Position numbers and translations under genes: made by a program
The notes under the pieces: model-generated
Seen by the model: the letters and a program-made list of their open reading frames with translations, nothing else
Database searches by the model: none
What the model was told of the DNA's origin: nothing
Shown here: in pieces, positions 35,071 through 64,000 of the stretch
Numbering within the stretch: position 1 is the stretch's first letter
Layout of the letters: the number at the start of each line of letters is the position of its first letter
Origin: Tethya wilhelma
Taxonomy: Eukaryota; Porifera; Demospongiae; Tethyida; Tethyidae
DNA length: 64,000 bases
Direction: 5' to 3'
Assembly: GCA_964030475.1 (NCBI GenBank)
Contig: CAXIPT010000007.1
Location: 2,153,162-2,217,161 of the forward strand

Positions 35071-35145
35071 TGCGCATGCGTATTAAATGCCACGTGGATA
35101 ATCAATGACCTTTGAACTCTACCTACAAATGGCTACGTTGAAGTA
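35071..35145 (+). promoter_or_regulatory. Second copy of the promoter-like module
   Basis: The sequences tgcgcatgcgt, gccacgtggataat, tgacctttgaactctaccta and caaatggctacg repeat the order of the module at 32983-33055. No open frame with a splice donor follows here, so this copy may be a promoter fragment left by duplication. Confidence 0.45.
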
Positions 35146-35225
35146 CATATCATATACGTACGTACAATTCTATTAACACGTAAACGTTTCAGTAAATGTT
35201 TCTAATAATAATAATAATAATAATA

Positions 35226-35263
35226 CAAGGAGTGGGGCTCGCTTCGCTCGCCCACTCCTTGTT
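35226..35263. repeat. Short hairpin acaaggagtgggg...cccactccttgt
   Basis: A near-perfect inverted repeat of about 12 bp flanks ctcgcttcgctcg, just after an (ATA)n tract. It is probably a remnant of a small fold-back repeat. Confidence 0.6.
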
Positions 35264-35505
35264 TGTGTATGTTTAGGATCAGTTACTATAACTCATTGCA
35301 AACAATAGCAAGATAAAATTGATGAGCAAAGATAATGTGTATAAATATTCTTCTATGGTCAATTGGAAACCTTTGCAATTGAAGCAACACACAACAATCA
35401 GATTCACATCAATAATAGCATATATAAGCAATTGGAAACTCAAAGGGAAACAATGCTGCATGTCTGCTTAGTACTACTTTGCTTTGGCCAGCTCAGCAAT
35501 TTACC

Positions 35506-35722
35506 TCACTACGTGACGTCACAAACGACCCTTTTCCGACTTCCGCCATTTTTGCAATCAGCTGGCAAAGAAACTCGTTATCTGGCTAGCTGTGTTTCGT
35601 GTACAGCGACAGAGAAGCAGACTTCTAGTAGTGAGTGTTCTCACCTCGTTACGCTTCATTTGTGAAGATTGGCACCCATAGCCCGCTTCTTTGTTGGATA
35701 CAGATGCCACTGGTAAGCCTTG
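35506..35722 (+). promoter_or_regulatory. Promoter-like segment with CRE and ETS-like sites
   Basis: The CRE tgacgtca lies at 35514-35521, followed by ttttccgacttccgccattt, which has two ETS-type TTCCG cores. The segment runs without obvious coding to cagatgccactg, directly followed by a GTAAGC donor near 35713. This looks like a 5' untranslated exon with a possible start codon. The gene it belongs to was not identified. Confidence 0.3.
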
Positions 35723-36034
35723 TCAGCGATCTCAAAAACAGCTAGCCATACTTATATTGCTTGTTGTTTTATCCTAGGCTAGCACTGTCTAAGCCAGCTT
35801 TCTAGACACTCTTTTCCTAGCTTGTATTCTCCACAGTCCAGAAAAAAAAGCAGCTTTTAGTTCGAGTTCACATCACTTCCGGTGACCCTCCGTAACACAC
35901 GGACGGACACACGGACGGACAAAACTTTGCTTATAATATGATAATATTGAACTTTACAGCCAACAATTAGTGGTATGTGTGATCTGACTAAAAACAATAG
36001 AAATGATTGGGTGGGCGTGGCTGACAGCCAGACA

Positions 36035-36758
36035 TCAAAATTGATGCTGCTGGAGAAGATAAGAAAGTAAAAGAACTAGAAGTATTGAAACCAGAGGGAA
36101 CACAACGGTTACAAGGGCATAAGAGTGAAAAGTACATGGGTTACTTGATTCAATACTGCGACGAAAGTTAGTCCAAAAATAAGTGAGCAGATTGTGCTTG
36201 ATGGTTTCAAGGGATTGTGAAGTATCAATAGGTGGTAGTGAATTCCAAAGCCGGGCAATGCGATTAAAATAAAAGTGCCGAGTTGTTGATAGTCTGGACT
36301 GCTTGTGGAGCAGTTTGAATGATGATGAGGATCTTGTGTTTCTTTGGGCAAAGGTAACATAGTGATTGATGTCGAAGTTATCTGGAGGGAACTTAATGCA
36401 TTTGACAAGGAACATAATGTCTTGTAGCTCGAGCCAGTATATTAAAGGCAGCATGTTCAGGCTCACGAGGCGCTGCTTATAGCTTGTGTTGGAGGGGTAG
36501 CCTAGAATGTATTTGGTGGCCTTACGTTGAATGCGTTCGAGTCTAGAGATATCTTGTATAAGATACGGACGCCAGAGTTGAGAACAGAAGGAGAGATGCG
36601 ACCTTACTAAAATGAGGTGCAAAAGTTTCTTGGTATGGATAGAAGCTGACAAAATTATGGTGCGCCTGATTAAGTTAAGTGAGCGAAAAGCTTTGGAACA
36701 GACTAAGTTATAGTGTTCTGTCCAGGTCAGGTTGGTAGATAGTATAAGACCCAAATCA
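36035..36758 (-). mobile_element. 5'-truncated non-LTR retrotransposon (CR1/L2/jockey-like RT C-terminus)
   Basis: A 240-residue minus-strand frame matches the C-terminal end of LINE-type polymerases. It contains DLGLILSTNLTWTEHYNLVC, KLLHLILVRSHLSFCSQLWR, ISRLERIQRKATKYILGY, HFYFNRIARLWNSLPPIDT and the terminal CTFH typical of these elements. The N-terminal endonuclease and the RT core are absent, because the frame begins at the contig join at 36759. The frame is uninterrupted, so the insertion may be recent. It continues about 30 residues past the usual end. Confidence 0.85.
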
Positions 36759-36759
36759 N

Positions 36760-37309
36760 CTGCATACACCTTCTGGAACTATGTGCATATTTGACATGTA
36801 AAATGATACTGACTGACAGAAAAACAATAACAATGTGTGACTTGTATGAAAGTGAATATTTCAAGCAAACAGGGGATCGTTGCGCAGCTGTTCACGGAAA
36901 CAAACGAAACAACATGTAAGAAATTCCACACATTCTGACTTACACTACAGTCATCATACAAACACCAGCTTGCAAGCAAAAACAACAAATTAAATAATTC
37001 CTTACAAAAATCGATATTTTTGTTAAACGATGGACTCAAAAAAAAATTTCCAGATATGGTCATCGCACACAATGACATAGCCCTTCACCAGGCAATTCAT
37101 TATCAGTATTGACCATGCTATTCGAGGAATTAAATAGGTTTATAATGAGATAAGCAGTGGAGGAAGCTAGTGAGGATGAGAGAGACACAAAGATTTCGGT
37201 TAACCTCACCTCTCTTAACAAGAGCCTCTAGCGTTTTTGAGGTCTCATTCTTGTGTACAAAGGAAGTTATTCTAAAGGCAGAGACAGCTGCTTTCAAGGC
37301 CAGCTAAAC

Positions 37310-37397
<88 letters not shown>

Positions 37398-40300
37398 GAC
37401 ACACACTTTGACGGTGAGAAACAAATTGAAAGCTGTTAAAACAGTATACAAACTATGTATAATTATGTATACTTTGGGTAAATTTTGCACCTACACAGGT
37501 ACTTGGAGTGGAGTTGTTACAATGAATACTGTCAACAAGAAAGAGGTGTCAATGGGGCTCTTGTTGAGGTAGCTACTGGCAACGTAACACTTCCAAAACC
37601 CAGCCCACTGTAGATAATCTTATCAACTATAAAACACCCACACATAAAATTGACTGTCTAACAGTGTGTATGTGTGTGTGTGTCATGCATGAAATACACA
37701 CACATGCATTACATGCATTTGACATACGCTACAATATATGTATTATTACTATTCGTATATTATGTACAAACAAAGTGAATGCACTTAGTTGTCATGGCGT
37801 TCACTTTGACTAGAATATGCTTGTAAATGCCTCACCAGTGACAAGACATAAAGTGTTAAGTTCTCACAAGTACCCAACCAGTTCCACTCAGTCCTGATGC
37901 CTTTAGCAGTCAATTAAGTTGCTTTGATGTACGGACTAACTCACAAAGGCACTCTTACAAAACACATTAACGACTTAAAGACCTATTAAGAGCCTGGGAA
38001 TACACACAAGTAGTGATTTGCAAGAATTAAACAATTGCATTACATTTCTTGAATTGAGGCTTGACTTGATTATACGATCGACACTAAATGCGAAGCCTGT
38101 AACCTGTTAGTGCATGTTAATACTGCACGAAAAATTCCAATATCATTGTTTACTGGAAATATCACACCACACTTGTGGTGCGAGGACTGTATTCACTTTC
38201 AACATTTGCTTGGTATCTCCCCATACATTTGAACTTTCCCAACCCCTAGGCTCATGTATATACTACAGCTTGTGATGTTGGTTCAGTGAGTGACCTCTTG
38301 ACCCGAGCAGAGCAACAACAATGAAACAAAACATGTTGTGCAGCTATACCTACTGCAGGCTGCAAAAAGAACTGAGTAATTAATGAATGGCTAACCACAA
38401 AATGAAAGTTAAAGCAATGACAGAATCTGAGTTATTGCTATGCTTTTCAAAAGCGATAACACAAATGAAAGATTAAAAAAATTGGCTCTCTAAAGGATGT
38501 GTGCAAAAAGCACTAAAAGATACAAATACTAAATCATTCTTTTTTTTTCCCACACAGATAACATATACTTAAATCTTTTCTTGTGTTAATTTTCACTGAG
38601 TTGCTTATTATTTTTCCTAATTTGAAAACACACAAAAAAAAGCCAAATCTTAATAATCAATAATTATTTAGAGGGGGCCTGTGGGTGGGGGGTAAAATAC
38701 TGGAGTAGCCACATAAACAACCATTAGTATAGCATTAATTTTACAAATACACTTCAAAGAAGAGAGCACAGCTGCTTCGAGGTTTCAATGTCTGATTATC
38801 ACATCAGGTGCATCTTTTCAATGGGAGCACATCAGAGACATAGGGGGGAGGAAAGACTAACACGCAGATTTTATTATACACAACTGAGTGCAGCAAGTTA
38901 AGCAGCAGAGGAAAGATAATTGTTACAACAGAAACTGTTGAGATAGGTGCATGCTAGGAAAAGCGGGAAAATCAATCGACCACAAGCTTTCCTCCTCTAT
39001 GGTTGATTGGTCAAATAGTTCAAAGTAGGAAGCCTAGATTAATCAGGTCTTATTGGTCGCCTACAGAATAGTTGTTGTAAAGTGGTGGTAAGTGACAATA
39101 CCATAAGAAGCCAGTAGAGGTGTTACCACTGCACACGCAGTACAAGCACCTTTCCCTAATTTCTATTAACATGGCGACATTTAGACTACATGTATGCACC
39201 ATCACAAAAATTCCTCGCTGCACCACATGTATGAAGTCGTACATCTGCAGCTGCCTTTGTTAGATTATCTGTCATGAAATTTTGTTACCACTTGCCCAAA
39301 ATGGCAGCCAACTTATGATTGAGGTGAGACCACCACACACAAAAACCACCACATCTCACAGCTATGCAGTGCACATGTGTGCACAATAGCTGTTGTTTCT
39401 CTGGATACTGAGGTATGTAGGAAAGTCAAGATAGACTAATGCGCTAGGGGTGTCAGATTAAAGAGTAAATGCCACAAGTGTCATGGCAACACTCATGCAA
39501 TTCTCACCAATTCCTTAGTTGCAAATTGTTTATTGGCAGCTGTGTGCAGAAGCTCCAGAAAAGTTTTCTAAAGCAAATTTTTTGCATAATTTTTCGTTGA
39601 ATACACTGATTACAACAAGCACACACACGTGAGGTGATACAGCGTTACAAATATGTGCATGTGTGTATACAAAGGTAAAATTTCGCATGAAAAAATAACA
39701 TGAATATGAGAACAATAACTGTAAAGAATTAGCCATATTTTATCCCCTAGTTTGTACTGACATTAGAGGCAGTGCAGTTATGGAGTAAAAAAAAAAGTAC
39801 TTTCATGACATAATTTGATCTAAAGAGAATGAAAAAAAAACTACCTCGTTTAGCTAATAGAAGAAGGGGACAGACAAAAGAACTGAACATCAACATACTT
39901 TTAATCAGTATCCAAACATTTCTATACGTGTCTTGGATACACTGCATCTGTTTTTTCACAATTACTGCACATTTAGTTCAAAAAAAGTGGTAATGCACTT
40001 TCGTGAGTATTAGTATTTTAGCTCCCTGAGTAAAAGGTGGAGTGGGATTGACAAACATTGGCAGAAAAAAGTTTCAGTTTGAGAGTCATTGTCAAAAGTA
40101 GCAATGGGAGCGAACAGTGAAATGCAAACACACTTTACTAACGCATTGCTATTAAAAACTGAGTGTGTTTTCCTTCAGCTTTGCCATTATTAAGTGCAAA
40201 TGCAAAACATGCAGCTGTCATTTTTGTAAACCACTCTTTTACATCTCTCTCTCCTTTTTGTTCTTTACTACAACCTTGTCTGACAAAGCAAATTACCAAG

Positions 40301-41351
40301 TCAGAGGTGTCTCAACAGCCTCTGTATACAGCTCTAGGATCAGGTGTAGCATTTTTGCAATTATCGTGCAAGCACTGAGTACATTATTATCGTGTCTTAA
40401 TGTGGTTTGGTACTATAGTGTGCAAACCTCACCATCGTTTCATAGAATAAACAAATTAGCTAGTGGATAAACATTATGTAAACCTTATCATCTTTTCATT
40501 AGAATATACAAATGAGCTGGTGGTTAATAAACCATTGTGAGAGAGAAACCAATTCTGTATCGGGTGAATACAAAAGAGAATTGAGAGAAGTAGCTACAGA
40601 CCAAGTTATTGTTGGTTTTCGCCACAATGCAATAGTTGGTCTCATTTACATACAATCATGGCAAAAAGAATTGCAAATACATGGACTCATACACGCAAAC
40701 ATGAATAAGTACAAGCATTAATAGTTGTGGTTGGAGGAAAACTCGCAAATTACAGCAAAGAGGGACAAACAGAAGTGCAATCGGCTGATTTACGATTGTG
40801 AAAATGAAAACTCCACTGTTGTTTTCCAGTATTACTGAATCATAATTATGTACAATAGTTGTAAACTACATCACCGATAATAGACTTTTTGATAAACCCC
40901 TAGCATGAAAACATTTGGCGGATTACAAGCGGAAAAGCACATCTAATTGCATGCATGTACCTCGCTACATAAACTTTTCCCCAGCAAAAGTTGTCAACAA
41001 ACTTAAAAGAGCACACACATCTCAGTGCAGGAGAATTTAGTCATCATTTTCAGAGACAAACAGGGTGCTATGCATGCACACAGAGAGTGCAGCTGTTTGC
41101 ATATTAATTAACCAATAGGTTGGACTCATGGCTTCACACACCATACATGTGAAAAGATAGTAAAAGTTCTAAATGTGGTGCCAGACTTCACACTTCCACC
41201 CTTGATTGCACATACACATTCCACATAACCTCTATTTTTTTTTGTTGCCATCATACCATTTGCACCAATTACTGACTTGACACACAATTGGTTGCACATT
41301 AATTTAATTCTAATTTTCACATCGCATCAAACTTTAAAATTATCACCTCAC
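36760..41351. other. Long stretch downstream of the T-box exon, no exon found
   Basis: This is presumably the first intron of the T-box gene on the minus strand. Two (CA)n tracts occupy about 37309-37393. The rest is AT-rich. I looked for the next T-box exon, which would carry the conserved RMFP start, and did not find it before the contig join at 36759. Confidence 0.5.
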
Positions 41352-41752
41352 CTTCCTCTCCTGGTTACAATCATTTCCGTTCCAATTGCATCAAACTGCA
41401 TCCACAGGTCCTTGCTGCAGGTGGAGAGGGCAGCTGTGCTCCTACTATTAGGATTATTGCAACTAAACACTCTCTCCTTTTCTAGAATGTCTAAAGATTT
41501 TGGCTCCATTATGGTTGGGCTGCCTGGAGAACAGTACTCCATTTCGTTAGCCTCTTCTTCTCTCTCTTCAATATCATCTAGGGGACTCTTGGGATTGCCG
41601 GGGGAACCAGGATCGGGTCCATTGTCTATAGACTCGCCGGAACTGGAGGAGGAAGAGGTGGAATCAGAATCCGAGCTGGGAGATTGCGGCTCTTCTTTGA
41701 AGAGGATTTCTGTGCTTGTTTCCAAATCGTGTTCCATCATCAGCTGACTCAT
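41352..41752 (-). CDS. First coding exon of a T-box transcription factor
   Basis: T-box proteins are nuclear DNA-binding regulators of animal development. The ATG at 41752 opens 133 codons plus two bases, ending at a GTGAGG donor. The first 110 residues are an acidic, Ser/Pro-rich tail. It has KEEPQSP, a possible SUMO-type FKEE site, a run of Ser around residues 30-40, and SPGSPTIMEP. The exon then enters the T-box with DLWMQFDAIGTEMIVTRRGR, matching the conserved LW..F...GTEMI.T..GR start. The splice position at GR followed by RMFP is the classical one. The DNA-contacting remainder of the domain is not in this window, so the subfamily cannot be named. The gene is head-to-head with the CDP-alcohol phosphotransferase. 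Confidence 0.88.
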
Positions 41753-42513
41753 TGATTGCAGCTCAGAGCTAGTTGTTCAGTAATATTGCCTTTCAGTATT
41801 GAAGTTTGAGTTTGGCTTTGCTTTACAATAGTATTCTGTTTGAAGATCTGCAAATGAAAGGGGGGCATGCATGATTATTGAGAGAACTTTGAAAGGTCTA
41901 GTAAAAATCAATGCTTCTTGCAAAAATTATAGCATACTTCTCTAGCTAACTACACAATGTCATTCCTCTTTCATCAGCTGTGAGTTAGAAGCATGCACCA
42001 GCTGTGCACCTAATGTGCTAAGCAGCTGCACCAGACTCATATCTATGTGCAGTGTAATCCACTATCATTTGCATCTCAAAACTATTTGCATACCTTCTCT
42101 ATCTTTCCCTCGCTGGAAAGGACGCACCAATTTTCACACTGCTCTGCCTCAGTGACAGACTGCACTCTGGGTCGCCTGCAGCGCGTTTTTGTGCCTTTAG
42201 ATGACTGTCAGTAACACTCACTTCAACACTGACTTCCTGAACGGTGCTCGTGAGAGAGGTGTGTTTTAGTTTTCTATAAAAGATTTTTATTATTGTTGAT
42301 GTAATAGTTTTTACACTTACAAGTGTTAATGCATAAAAGGGTGAAACCATACACTAGTCTACTGTTTATACAGCCATTTTGCGTCATTGCAAGCTTATGA
42401 ATATATTTATAATTCGGTTTGACGTCATTTGCTCGCTCAAGAGTCAATGAATATCATTATGTATCATTGTGGCCCGCGGCGATTATAAAGTAGTAAACTA
42501 CGAACCGTGAGAA
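41753..42513. promoter_or_regulatory. Intergenic region between divergent T-box and CDP-alcohol transferase genes
   Basis: About 760 bp separate the two start codons on opposite strands. A CRE palindrome tgacgtca lies at 42420-42427, about 90 bp before the transferase ATG. From 42285 onward the sequence is repeated at 45431. No independent gene is seen here. Confidence 0.5.
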
Positions 42514-63093
<20,580 letters not shown>

Positions 63094-63432
63094 GTACGTG
63101 GGTTTGTCCGTGGTGCGAGAATAGTTGGGAGGGGGGGATGGTTGTGAGGAGAGGGCAGAGGGGAGGAGTTATGATGAGGTGTGTATCAGCCTAAACTCAC
63201 ACACTTTAGTGAAGATATTTTAAATTTCCTATAGCAGGAAATTTTCGTTGGTGCAATTAAAATTCTACATAAATTGGTAAAAACGTGTGCCAGCAAGCTT
63301 TCACAGTTTTAAATTGCATACATGCATCACCCACTTGTGTTACTCATAGCAAAAGTGTAAAGTTTTGCAAATTTAGTTTTCATATAAAGTAGAAAATTTT
63401 GCACCATTTGAAAAATTTCCTGTGATATATTA
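63094..63432. other. Intron after the last readable transferase exon
   Basis: A GTACGTGGG donor at 63094 opens an intron with no further exon recognised in the window. The sequence is G-rich up to about 63180, then AT-rich. Confidence 0.5.
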
Positions 63433-63746
63433 TACTGTATGAAAGTTTGCTGTCACACACTTAATTGTGACCTCGATTATGGGTTACTTGAGTGTTTTGG
63501 TGTGTGTCAAAAATGTCAGTTTGTATCCTGATACGTGACTGTTGTACACGCATCACCTCTGATTTATAACGTGTATGTTAAAAGACTTTATAGTCTTTTA
63601 ACATACACGTTATAAATCAGAGGTGATGCGTGTACAACAGTCACGTATCAGGATACAAACTGACATTTTTGACACACACCAAAACACTCAAGTAACCCAT
63701 AATCGAGGTCACAATTAAGTGTGTGACAGCAAACTTTCATACAGTA
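63433..63746. repeat. Perfect 155-bp-arm palindrome ending at a contig join
   Basis: Bases 63433-63587 are the exact reverse complement of 63592-63746, with only ttat between the arms. The right arm stops at the n at 63747. An error-free palindrome with a 4-base loop that ends precisely at a gap is typical of a read-through or contig-end artefact. A real inverted duplication is possible but less likely. Confidence 0.95.
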
Positions 63747-63964
63747 NCTACGAATGAGCGTGCGTGTGTGTGTATGGAGGTGTGTACATGGATGCATATG
63801 TCAGACATGTGTAATTACACATGTACATACCATGCATGTTACATGCATGTTACATGCATGCGTAACAGGAATACAAAAAAATAGCACACATTACATAACA
63901 CATTGACTTATAATTAATCCCATGTGGGACTCAAATTCCAGAATGCCATGCATTTACATACTCC

Positions 63965-64000
63965 ATCCTCCCTCCCTCTCCCTCCCTCTCCCTCCCTCTC
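63965..64000. repeat. Tandem cctccctctc repeat at the window end
   Basis: At least three copies of a 10-bp pyrimidine unit run off the end of the window. Confidence 0.9.

Overview
This is a piece of animal nuclear genome, most likely from a sponge (demosponge-like) or another early-branching metazoan. That rests on AT-rich introns with GT..AG ends, animal families (calpain, a T-box factor, retromer VPS29), a type II NADH dehydrogenase of the kind kept in non-vertebrate lineages, and very abundant dinucleotide microsatellites. The species call is inference; the gene calls come from exons read on both strands.

Layout. 1-11 kb (minus strand): two tandem calpains. The copy at 4.4-11.1 kb is near complete, with catalytic Cys, His and Asn, domain III and EF-hands. 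The copy at 1.9-3.6 kb has Ser in place of the catalytic Cys, a lost splice acceptor, and no visible domain III or EF exons. 13-20 kb: an intronless SET-domain gene, a two-exon start of an unknown gene, a ~720 bp inverted-repeat element, an intronless kelch gene and VPS29. VPS29 shares a short divergent promoter with a mitochondrial NDH-2 gene (20.4-23.8 kb) whose last exon is missing. 25-26 kb: a kelch pseudogene fragment and a heptanucleotide satellite. 26-32 kb: a large transposase-like gene in two halves placed in the wrong order. 32-37 kb: a fold-back element, duplicated promoter-like modules and a 5'-truncated non-LTR retrotransposon. 41-42.5 kb: the first coding exon of a T-box gene, head-to-head with a CDP-alcohol phosphatidyltransferase gene. 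That second gene can be followed exon by exon from 42.5 to 63.1 kb, but its exons occur two or three times, partly inverted.

The window is a scaffold of contigs joined by single n characters (9279, 14645, 24852, 26210, 28754, 36759, 43786, 45430, 49705, 59104, 63747) plus one 24-n gap (6146-6169). Several joins sit in microsatellites and coincide with repeated, inverted or misordered sequence. I read much of the 42-62 kb duplication as uncollapsed haplotypes and overlapping contigs rather than biology.

The most rewarding content is the reconstructed CDP-alcohol phosphotransferase, which has a perfect family signature once exons are joined in phase. Next are the permuted 1,258-residue transposase-like gene, the protease-dead calpain next to its active twin, and several small inverted-repeat mobile elements, one with its empty site preserved in the same window.
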